Part shown: one piece after another, positions 1-9,500 of the stretch
How the letters are laid out: each line of letters starts with the position of its first letter
How positions within the stretch are numbered: position 1 is the first letter of the stretch
Source: Physocladia obscura
Taxonomy: Eukaryota > Chytridiomycota > Chytridiomycetes > Chytridiales > Chytriomycetaceae
Reading direction: 5' to 3'
Length of the DNA stretch: 12,910 nucleotides
NCBI GenBank assembly: GCA_027596945.1
Contig: JADGJH010000950.1
Span: 1 to 12,910, forward strand
Made by a program: the position numbers and the translations under genes
Notes under the pieces: generated by a model
The model's input: the letters and a program-made list of their open reading frames with translations, nothing else
The model's database searches: none
What the model was told of the DNA's origin: nothing

Positions 1-104
1 CCCCGGGGCTTCTTCCCAAACCCCCAACTTTCTTTCTTCCACACCCCGGCAAAAAAAAAAAAAAAAAACCCCCCAAATAAAAAACAAAAAAAAAAAAAAC
101 GTAC
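1..104. other. Low-complexity contig edge
   Basis: The first ~50 bases are unusually C-rich for this locus. They are followed by A runs of about 18 and 14 bases with short C runs between them. On the minus strand this lies just after a plausible splice donor (GTACGT, bases 104-99) of the neighbouring gene, so it would be the start of an intron. The mix of pure homopolymers and GC-rich sequence looks like poor-quality read-end sequence, not natural intron. I see no gene in it. Confidence 0.6.
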
Positions 105-2646
105 ATCTGTTTTGGAAATAATTTGAGTTGTTCTTCGTGCATCTTCCAAAATAGCTCCAAGCTTGTCTTCAATTGGATTGCCGGAATCAGTTTTCGATTT
201 ATGATAGTGTGCATCTGGTAACTGTGACTCATCATTTTCTGGGATTTGGATATGAAATATTTGGCCATACGAATCTCCAGCTTCGTGTGATTTTCCAAAG
301 TCACTCACAAAATGTTTTCGAATGTCAAGAATCGATTTAATTTCATTATAAGGTGGCTGTAACACTTGAGTTTGAGTTTTCAAATCTTCCAAATTCACTT
401 CAGAGTCAATATTCGAATCAACTTTTGCAACATGCTTAACATAATTTTGAGATTCAATTAATTTAGTATCACTGCTTTCAACAATCTCAGTACGCTGAAT
501 TTGGAGTGCATTGGATACGTCTACAGCTGTTTGATCGGCATTTTCGTCTCCTCTTTTTTGACTTTCGACTGTGATTGTTTCCGCATCAAGCCTATCGTCC
601 CAAACTTTTTTATTTGGAGATGTCTTGAATGTTTGGTGTTGATTAACTTCAGAAAAATTTTCACTCCACGTTTCCCTTATAACATTGCTTGATTCAAATG
701 ATTCAAAGGAATTTTCAGTGTTGTCAGCAGTTTTTGTAATGATCTTTTTCTCGGGTTCTTCGGTAATATGTTCACGTTCATGTAAGTGTTCCATCGGAGA
801 GCTCATGCTCCGTATCCTGACAAAGTCCAAAGTCAAATCAACAACATTTTCTGCAGCGGAGTCAACTTTTTGCAATAAACTCGTTTTCAATATTTGTAAA
901 GATGCGTTATTTCCAATTGGTGTAGATGGACTATCTGCGTTCTGAAAATCTTGGATATTTTCTTCGTGAACTTCTTTCGCCTCATTAAAAGAGATTGTGG
1001 CAAGGTCATTGTCAATGAATGCAATTGATTTTTGAGTGAATTTTTCATTACTCAATGAATTCAATTCCACAGATTTTGGCAAATTATCATCAATTGCCAA
1101 AATCTGTGTTTTAAACTTTGTTATAGTCGGTGCAGCATCGAAAAGGAGTTTAACAGATTCAACAGTAGTATATGTAGCAGAATGATCAACTGCTTTTTTT
1201 TGACGCTCAATAGCGTTGTTTTCGGTTATTTCAATATCTACATCAGCTTGAGTCAAAAAAGCGGCATAATTGCCTTGATTGCTGGTGGTATTTTCACTTA
1301 ATTTTTTAATTTCCGAAAATATTTCAGTAATTTCGTCATTTTCATCGTCCGATTTGATTGGTGCCGTTAGTAACTCAGCACGCTCGCTAATAGACTCTAT
1401 TGAAGGTGCTTGGTGGTTCTGCTGTGAAACTGAGGGAGTTTGTAATGCTAAAGATAATTTCGAAGCAGTAGCAGTATTTTCAATGCCTTGAATTTTCTGG
1501 ATGTCAAAATTGTGGTTCAGTATCACGTTATGGAATTGAGAAAATTTTTCGATAATGCTTGTAACTGATTCATTGAACTTTTCTGTGGTTTGTTTTTCAG
1601 GCAGTCGCGCAGGCTATTCACAAATTTTAGTATAAAAATTTTTTAGTTTATTTTTTTGAATAAACTCATTTTCGTCTTACAATATAGCCAATAGAAGTGA
1701 TAGCATCTGTTGGAGTTCGCGTATGAGTTTCGAGAGTTTGATCTTGTCGAAATTCGCGATTGAAATCGGTAAGTTGAATGTTCTTTGCAAAAAGAAGTGT
1801 TATTGACACAAGTGACCACTAAAATAACATACATACATTCCATCCAAAATTTCCTCCCGAATCACGATTTTGGGGTTTCACTGCTTCAAAAACTTCTTGT
1901 TTTTGCTTTTTGTTTTTCGTCGAATTCGATGTACCAGAAACAATATCAGAGCTCATAACAGTACCAGAATTTCTAAATATTGCAGATGACTGGGCAAGAA
2001 ATGCTCGATCTTCATTGATATGTATTGGCGTACCAATAAGTTCAGTGTTTTCAACACCCAATAAGGCCAATTCGTCCACTATTAAATAGTAAAACGGATG
2101 GCCACTTAGCTTGACATGCACAAATCGACATTTGGCAATTTGAAAGATGGCACGAATGTGATCTTTTATTTGCAACGACGATTTCCTGTGGACTAAATGT
2201 TATTTGAAACAGATAAATTCGATATTACTTACTCTTCCATAGCTGTAACTGCCTCACTGTCGATAAGACACTTAATCCAATGAACGCCATCAGACACTTG
2301 GGCGCGGGTGTGTTCGTCATCAGATTTGAGAAACTGGTGTTTTGTTGAACACAACTGACCTTGAAAGTGAAAGCGCGAAAAAAAAACAGGCAAGACTTAC
2401 TTTAAGAAGCTGAACACGCAAGTCAACCAGCATAAAATTCTCTAGGGCAGGCACTACAGGAGAATCCGCGACAGAGCTGAGTCTCTTTTTGCTGGGCACT
2501 TCGTTTTTTTGGTTTTGATCAGTGTTCGCTTTTGCTCTGATTTCTTCTTTAGCGCGGTGCATTTTGAATTTCGCCATCGCATCGACATATTCGTTCAGCG
2601 CTTTGAGCAACGCTTTTTTGATACGTGGTTTGAGAAAAGAACTCAT
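105..2646 (-). CDS. tpz1: TPP1/Tpz1-like shelterin OB-fold protein (partial, C-terminus off the left edge)
   Basis: This is probably the TPP1 (ACD) / fission-yeast Tpz1 member of the telomere-capping complex, which pairs with POT1 and recruits telomerase. Exons on the minus strand are 2646-2401, 2354-2233, 2185-1837, 1782-1681 and 1613-105. Introns are 46, 47, 54 and 67 bp, all GT-AG, and the joined frame stays open for 776 codons. Residues ~70-170 hold the recognisable OB-fold stretch: VSDGVHWIKCL (102-112) mirrors VSDGTHSVRCL of human TPP1, EAVTAMEEK (116-124) sits where human has its TEL patch, and FYYLIVDELALL (154-165) matches the last strands. The N-terminal FLKPRIKKALL also resembles human LRPWIRELIL. 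After residue ~170 the chain is polar and disordered, rich in Glu, Ser, Asn and Lys, as expected for a partner-binding tail. The first ATG of the frame is used, and the frame is open upstream without another ATG. Family call from visual comparison only; a generic OB-fold protein is the main alternative. Confidence 0.72.
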
Positions 2647-2671
2647 TTTTCTCAACAAAACAATAAAAATA
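2647..2671. promoter_or_regulatory. 25-bp divergent intergenic spacer (tpz1 / FIS1)
   Basis: Only 25 AT-rich bases separate the two start codons, which point away from each other. That is too short for two separate core promoters with untranslated leaders. Transcription must therefore start inside the opposite gene's 5' coding region, or the 5' ends overlap. No TATA box can be assigned with confidence. The spacer being regulatory is inferred from layout alone. Confidence 0.5.
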
Positions 2672-3329
2672 ATGACTCAAGAAACACAGACAGAAAAGCT
2701 TCCGTTTCTGATTGATCTGCAAACGACGTCCACAAACGACGATATTCAGGTTTGTTGCCGGTTTTATCGCTAATTTGCGTGAGACTTGCGCGTTTGTCAT
2801 CGCTAAATGTGAAAGTAAAACTAGGCACTGCGTCTTGAATACAATAGCCAGCTCAACGGTGGCAAAGTCAATCCGCAGACGAAGTTTGATCTGGCGTATA
2901 CGCTAGGTCCGCTCATTTTTTGTTGCTGAATGTTTCTGACGCTTGCCACAGTGAAAAGCACAGCCAGAAAAGATCATCAAGACGGTTTGGTTTTGTTGCA
3001 TGGTGAGTAATAACGATAATTGCAAAATAAAATAAAGAAAAATAGAGCTGTATAAGGAAAATCCCGCGCGTCGCAGAGAATGCCTATACTATCTGTCAAT
3101 TGGAAACTACAAACTCTCAAACTATGTCGAAGCTCGAAAATTCAACGAAATTCTCCTTCAAATGGAGCCGCGTAATGTCCAATCACTCAAACTCAGGGAT
3201 TTAATTGACGAAAAAGTGCGTACGGATGGCCTAGTTGGCATGGCAATTGTTGGGGGAGTTGTTGCATCTGTAATTGCTGTTGGTGTTGCTGTTTTTGGTG
3301 TTACCAGAAAATCCCCACCAACTCATTAA
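2672..3329 (+). CDS. FIS1: Mitochondrial fission protein Fis1
   Basis: Tail-anchored adaptor of the outer mitochondrial (and peroxisomal) membrane that helps recruit the fission dynamin. Exons are 2672-2749, 2825-2906, 2952-3002 and 3046-3329, with GT-AG introns of 75, 45 and 43 bp, giving 164 residues (human 152). Residues ~20-128 form the TPR-like helical bundle: FDLAYTLVKS around 46-56 matches the human FEYAWCLVRS block, and ECLYYLSIGNYKLSNY (82-97) and LRDLIDEKV (120-128) are classic Fis1 segments. GLVGMAIVGG (132-141) begins the C-terminal membrane span, which ends before a short tail containing two basic residues (RK, 158-159). All key parts are present and nothing is truncated. The detailed sequence is closer to fungal than animal Fis1. 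It starts head-to-head with the shelterin-like gene and ends tail-to-tail with the AP-3 gene. Confidence 0.95.
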
Positions 3330-3382
3330 TTTTGTTTTTCATTCGGTACATCTTTGAAATATATTCTTTATGATCTCTTGAG
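3330..3382. other. 53-bp convergent gap between FIS1 and AP-3 beta
   Basis: The stop codons of the two converging genes are 53 bp apart. No canonical AATAAA lies in the gap on either strand; AT-rich stretches such as ATATATTC could serve as weaker signals. The 3' untranslated regions very probably overlap, so transcripts of each gene may run antisense into the other's coding end. Confidence 0.6.
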
Positions 3383-3416
3383 TTAATCATCTTCGACTTC
3401 GACTTCTTCTTCGTCT

Positions 3417-3448
<32 letters not shown>

Positions 3449-6400
3449 CTCCTCTTCCTCTTCATAAACATATTCAACTTCTAATGCATTAGAATGATTA
3501 AGAATAATTCTTTTTCCCAACAAAAACAATTCCTCACCTTCAACTTCTGTTTCTTCTTCATCTTCATTATCTTCCTCTTTCTCCTCTCCCCCCTCTCCCT
3601 CCTCGTCCTGTTTAGCATCATTCTTTTTTATTAACCCCACTTCGGATTCGTCGCTTGATTCTTCTGTTACGACATTCGGGTTATCATCAGGAAAATAACC
3701 AAGACAATAAACAAACCTTCGTCTTCTTCTTCGTCTTCAGAGGAAGAATCATCAAGAAATGCTTCTAGCCCAGCATACTTTTTTCTTACGATTGAGGAAG
3801 TGCCAGGTTTCATTGATGAAATACGCGGCATTATCGTTGTTTGACCCATTGCACTATTCGGTGAAGAATGATGTGGTTGCAATTGTAAATCATTGCTTCT
3901 TACAGAAACAGATTTTGCTGGGCCATTCCATCCAGGTACGGGCGGAACTTGCAACTCAACAGCTGCATCTCGCAACTCACGTCCCTTCACAACGTCTGCC
4001 CACTCTGGCAACGGCCTATATCCGCGTACCGCAACATTGAACGAATGCGATAAACTCCCCAACGTGAATTTTGACAGACCTGCCCCCTTTTTCTCACCAT
4101 CGTCATTGACAGTCGGCGCAAACTTTGGTGCCATTAAAATAGTATTCAATTTCCCAGAAAATAGGCTGTTGCTGGATTTCTGTGCAAAGACAAGACCTTT
4201 CAGGAGCCGCGCACGGTCACGTACGTCCCACCCAGCATCATAGCGTGCAAGATTAAGGACATGTTCCCAAAGGGCTGCAACTGCTCGTTGTGTTTTTTCA
4301 TTCACGTCGCCGCTACTTTCTGTACCGGTAGTTGCAATTATCTTTGCGCCAAGGGTCAGAATTTGAAGCTTCACAATCTGACTTTCGGCAGCAAATTTTT
4401 TAACGGCAACCCGGAATGCATCATGGGCGATTTTCGGAATTGTTGCAGCGTGGTGGCCGATGAGCCAGATTATCGAAGCGCGAGCCATTGGCACCGCGAT
4501 TGCGTCAAGACTGCGTGCAAGAGTTACAATTAGAGAGGTAGTTTTACTGCTTGCAGCAGATGCAGTTGTCGGTTGAAGAAGCAAACGACGCGTTACAATA
4601 ACACTTTCAGCAACAATAATTTCTGTTTGCAGGTGTGATTTTGGAAATAATATCAAAACAAGAACTAAAATAGAGTAACCAACCTTGATCACTAGCAAGT
4701 AAACCCACAAGCACTGCCAAACAGTCTCCAGCAACAGTCTCCACTTTCCCACATACAATACCAATCAGGCGTATCGCTTTGACAGCGAGATCTAAATCCC
4801 AGCTTCGAACTAGATCCTTCAATTCTCCTACAATTATCGTTGCATTTTCGGCACACGCAATAACGCCAAAGATTTCGAGTTTTAGATCCTTGATGAAAAC
4901 AGCATCCGTTTCAAATAAAAAAAATTGTCGTGCGTAATCCTGAAGCAGGTGTGGATGCATATGTGCAAGAGTTGCAAGGTTTTGGAGGACATAGAATTGG
5001 TGTTCTGATGACGAAGTGTGTAGAAGACGTAAAAGAGCTTTTGTCGCTGGAACAAGTGAGTCTACCGGCGATGTGTGCACAAGAAGACGGGCTGCAGCAA
5101 GTACTACAGCTGCGTTTCGGCTTTGTAAAAGTGGTACACATGACGTAAGAAGAAGTTTGTGATCAGAGTCTAGCTCCTGTGATTTTAAAAAAAAAGTGTT
5201 GGCAAGTTGCGAGTTCTGTGTATAAAAGCCCATTTTTATACCTTTCCAGTCTCATTAAGTATATTTGGATCAACAAAATGAACTCTGGCGTATCTAAGCA
5301 TTGCTCCCAGAATATCGATTTGGGCCCATTCATCAGCATCAATTAGTAGTGTACATAGCTTTCTCCAATGAATATGAATTAAATCGAATCTGTCAGGACA
5401 GAGGTCATTTAAGCTAAGCACTGCACTGCCAAGTACAAGAGTGCTATTATCATTCATGAGTTGCTCAATAAGCTCCATGCATGCCTCGTGTTGATTTGGA
5501 TCCGTGCTGACGAGTTTCGGTAACGCATTTGCGGCCGCTTTACGCACATATGCACTCATATCCATACTTGCTTTTTTCAAAGCAAGTAGAATTAACGGCG
5601 AGATCATTTGAACTGATAATTCGCGAAATAATTTGAACCTTCGATTAAATGAAAATAATAATAAAATTTAAAATACAACGACAAAGAAAGTAAACCTCGA
5701 ATTCCACTCAAAACTCTCAAAGCCATCGCCCGTATCATTGGGTTTCTATCAGTAAGATCCCTCTGAAACGTGTTGATTGAAAGAAGCGCAAGGTCTGGCT
5801 CTTCTTCGGCGTATCGTAATAAATAAATGTAGACGAGTTTTCGAACTTCAAATGACGTTGATGCAACATTTTTTACGACGTCTAATTACGGTGTAGTGAA
5901 CAAATGGGGAGAAGAAAGTACTGACATACCGGGAAAAAAATTCCGAACATTTTTTCCCTTTGACATCATCTAACGAATTAAATATCAGTATATACACCAC
6001 ACGAAATAAAAATAAACATTTCGATTTTCGTAAAAGGTGAAGATAGGCGCTGAGCGTCAAATAACGAAACTATACTCATCAAATTGATTAAAGATTCGCA
6101 TAGATTCGTAGGTAGAAAGTCACGCTCATAATACAATAGACTCGAATCGATATGAATATATTTACCGCAATGAGCCTTTTGAGAGCGTTAATCTTTTCGA
6201 GTTCAAACTATAAATAAAAATTAAAAAAAAAAAAAAACGAACAGCCGTAAGCAGCAGCCATAAAAAAGACTTTAGGATCATTTAACCTTTGAATCCAAGA
6301 GATATCGCAAATCGCCCATTCTTTCTTCGCACGTTTCGTAAACATTACCCATTGTAAGATCGCGAGAGAGACTGCTGCCGGCTTCAGAAGCTGCCGATGC

Positions 6401-6501
6401 TGTTTGTCCAGTAGTAACGATAGGCATCAGCATAAGGTGAGATTTATGCGCCGCAGAAAGTTACCGAAGGAAGCGGCTTTCTCAAACAGTTGATCCATCA
6501 T
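3383..6501 (-). CDS. APL6: AP-3 adaptor complex subunit beta, earless
   Basis: Large subunit of AP-3, which sorts cargo from Golgi or endosomes to the vacuole/lysosome. Minus-strand exons: 6501-6465, 6399-6287, 6207-6166, 5969-5930, 5881-5696, 5612-5242, 5176-4684, 4622-3717, 3663-3383. The last probably contains a further 57-bp intron (3537-3481), giving 803 instead of 822 residues. Adaptin-trunk landmarks are all present: [10 protein letters not shown] at the exon 3 end, VVKNVAS and [17 protein letters not shown] near 79-105, ALRVLSGIR before 140, [14 protein letters not shown] near 275-290, VAESVIV just after 430, and [13 protein letters not shown]. Residues after ~710 form a Ser/acidic hinge ending in a 16-Glu run. 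No C-terminal ear follows, and FIS1 leaves no room for one; yeast Apl6 is likewise about 800 residues without an ear. Two adjacent ATGs open the frame; the first is used. Every splice junction keeps frame, so the gene looks intact. Confidence 0.95.
3404..3463 (-). repeat. GAA/GAG trinucleotide tract coding poly-glutamate
   Basis: On the minus strand this is an almost pure run of GAA and GAG codons: 16 consecutive Glu, one Asp, then three more Glu. It lies at the extreme C-terminus of the AP-3 beta protein. The mixed codons argue against very recent expansion, but such a tract is likely to vary in length between isolates. It extends the acidic hinge seen in other AP-3 beta proteins. Confidence 0.85.
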
Positions 6502-6533
6502 TTTTGAGTTACGTTGTTTTTTTGAAAAGATTC
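6502..6533. promoter_or_regulatory. 32-bp divergent intergenic spacer (AP-3 beta / SEC8)
   Basis: The start codons of two trafficking genes lie 32 bp apart, pointing outward. The spacer includes a run of seven or more T on the plus strand and no evident TATA box. Core promoter elements must extend into one or both coding regions, or the transcripts overlap at their 5' ends. Joint regulation of the pair is inferred from the layout only. The SEC8 frame is open upstream into this spacer but has no earlier ATG there. Confidence 0.5.
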
Positions 6534-9500
6534 ATGTTCAGCAAAACATCACGCGATACTCGCGAACAGCGTGAACGAAACCGCAGTGAGCGCGAGGAAC
6601 GACGGCGCCCCAGTGATGCTGTCACAGCCTGGGCGGTAGACACACTTCCAAAACAGCAAATTTCTGGATTTCCGCAGCGCAGTGAACCGACCAGCGATTC
6701 TCTTGATGAAATTGTTCCGTCCACAAGTTCAAACAAACACGCGAAAAGAGACACTTTCAAAACTGACGCGTTAGAAAGAGACTCGACTCTTCCGAAAGAA
6801 GTGACCCAGGTTATGGATATTATTCGTGTCAATTGGGATTTTATGTCCACTGACAAGGTTTGATAATAAAAAGTGTTTGTCTGACATCACACGGAAATGA
6901 TGTCAAAAAATTAGTTCAATCCTGTTCCACATGCACTTGCCCTCATGGACTCTTCTGCAAACGGTCTTGACGTGAAAAAATTTTATGCCATGCACGAAAA
7001 ATTGGAGCAGTCGATGGATCTTATTGTCAATGGTACAAAATGACACCACATAAATGTTCATAAAACTAAATTAGATTCATTATTACCCAAAGATTATCAC
7101 CAAGCATTTAATGACTCAATTCAAACTTTCAGCTCGGTCGTCGAAAATATTTCAGAATCACAGAAAAAGGTATTTTGAGATATTTCCTCTGTTAATTTCA
7201 TTTGAAATAACTTGCTTTTTACAATATTTGAAAAAAAGGTAGCAGATATGAAATCAGATCTTGAATGGTGCAAAGAACTTTTACAATGCCACAAATATGA
7301 TGTGTTCCCTCTTTGGGTCAAGAGCATTCAATATAAAGAGATGATGTTTATTTTGGAAACCATGTGAATGCAACCTTATCATTCCATATTTAGCGTTCTA
7401 AATTGATCTCACGCAGTGAAACTCTTCAAAAAGTGCCAGATAAGGTCGAATCGTTGATTTCGGGGAAATATTTTTATATGGCTGTCACAACGCTCAATTC
7501 TTCGCTAGAAACTCTCAATTTTCCTGAGTTTCGCGATATCGGCGCGTTAGGAAACATTCGCACTCATTTGGAAGAGATTCAAGATGTTTGCAATTTTCAA
7601 TGATTAATGTTTGATTAAGTTGACACCTAACATGCAGACCCTCCATGAAGTTCTTATTGACGAATTGAACAACCATATATATTTAAAGAGCACGCACAGT
7701 TTGGACAGAATAGGTGTAAAGCTCGATAATTTAGATTCCGAAAATGATATTTCTTCGAAAATGTGATGTTCGCTTGATTTTTCTTTTTAGTTTAATACTT
7801 TTTAATTTTTGCCATTTAAACAGTGTACAGACAGGTAAGAAATTATAAATAAGTTAATTGTGAAAATATAAATAGAATTTAAAATTTGCGTGTTCACCAG
7901 GTGAATCTTACCAAAGCCTTGATAACCTGGAAAAATCCGAAAATGTTTGAAATATCTTTCACTATTTATTGCAACCAATGCTTTAAAACAGAAATTCATG
8001 GAGAATTTGGATGAAAATCCTGAGCGTGATTCTTTCAAGTATATGAAAGTGATTTTGGAGTGCTTGAACTTGCTTGACCGTTTGCCTGAAGCTGTTGGTG
8101 TGAGTTTTTCCCTGGGATGTCTTCCTTTCTCAACAGTACAAATGCGCAGATTCTTTGGGATAGACTTTCTGTCGAATTTTATTACACGGTCGAAAGAACT
8201 ATTCAAGAGACTGATCAGTTGTGAGAAGAATTTTTTTTTATTGCAAATAAATTTATATAACGAAAAATATAGAAAAGGAAGAATTCCAACCCAAGGAAAA
8301 CACTACAATAATGACTCATATGCACAAGATCTTGTCGGCTTGTCTGATCGCCTTGAAGATGCTTATGTTTTGCGTGATTTATTGTCTAATTTATTTCAAA
8401 AACTTGAGACTATTATTGTGGGACATGATTATGTTTTAAGAATAATTCGAGGAAAGGTGCGAGATCTAATTTCTTAAGTATCACTTATAGTCGCTGTTTC
8501 AGCTGATGGAACATCAAAACGAAATGGATGGTATGTAATGCGGCTAATTTGAAATGAGTTCACTTTTTACTACAGTTTACACAATTCAAGATGTTTGGTG
8601 CACTGTTCAAAATGAAGTAAAACTTAACAAAAAAATTTAATTTTATTATCTTTAATTTAATTATAATTTAATATCAATAACTATTCCTCTATAATTGTTT
8701 AAAAAGGTAAAATCCTTGTTACACGATTATTTGACGCGAACTTCTCAAACAAGTAGCTTCGAATCAGCAATAACATCAATGAATGATATCTTGAAAGAAA
8801 GAAGCAGCTCTCAATCCAAAAACCAACCCGAAAAAGTATGATTTTTAAATCCTTCCTTCAGTTAACCAACGAATGCGTTCAGAAACTTTTTAAACTTTCC
8901 ACTGCTCCAAATGCAGCAATTTTAGCAGAATATATGAAGCTCAAAAGCGTGCAGAATTTTCAAAACATGGCTAATTTCTTTCTTCAAAGTGACGAAAGTG
9001 CAATTTCTTCTTCAACAGGGGTAGTGGACAAGTATGCAAATGTTGTAACTACAGGACACCGTCTGCTTATCAGTCCGGATCCTTATAATGTTTTAATTGC
9101 TTTCAATCCAACGATGGCATTTGTGCAAAAAATCGAAAAAATGATATCCAACCAGTTATTGCTTTTCTTTTTCTTTTTCTTTTTTTGCTTATTTTAAACA
9201 AATTTTCCTAAATAGAACTGGAAAATTTACAATATTTCTTGATGAATTTATTTTAAATGTATTTTTACCTTCGATGGAGGAACGTGTGCTGGAATACTTT
9301 CATCAATTTGTCAATGGTAATAACACGTCTCATTTTATACACTAAAAATTTAGCACAGGAAGTGAATCTTTTGTACCGGATTCCAATCGAGATATTTCTG
9401 CAGTACCGCTTGTGAAAGTTAGTATTTAATTCAACCTGCAATAGTAATTCTAACACATTAAAACAGAGTGCTGTTGCCCTAACCGTACTTATTCAAGCAA

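Noticed and set aside
501..1491. Plus-strand open frames of 60-90 codons opposite the shelterin-like tail exon
   Set aside because: They lie antisense to a 503-codon open frame that joins in phase with upstream exons. Their translations are Ser/Phe-rich shadow sequence with no recognisable motif.
4911..5148. Open frames on both strands overlapping the AP-3 beta trunk exon
   Set aside because: Both are alternative-frame shadows. The adaptin frame over the same bases is continuous and matches the family.
5848..6060. Minus-strand 70-codon frame
   Set aside because: It reads in the wrong phase through AP-3 beta exon 5 and the 196-bp intron. The conserved adaptin sequence requires splicing at 5930/5881.
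8838..9197. SEC8 exon 15 starting at the internal ATG-like codon as a separate gene
   Set aside because: The frame upstream of 8862 (IFKSFLQ) is the 26-nt intron read through. Its conserved part continues directly from exon 14 and onward to exon 16.
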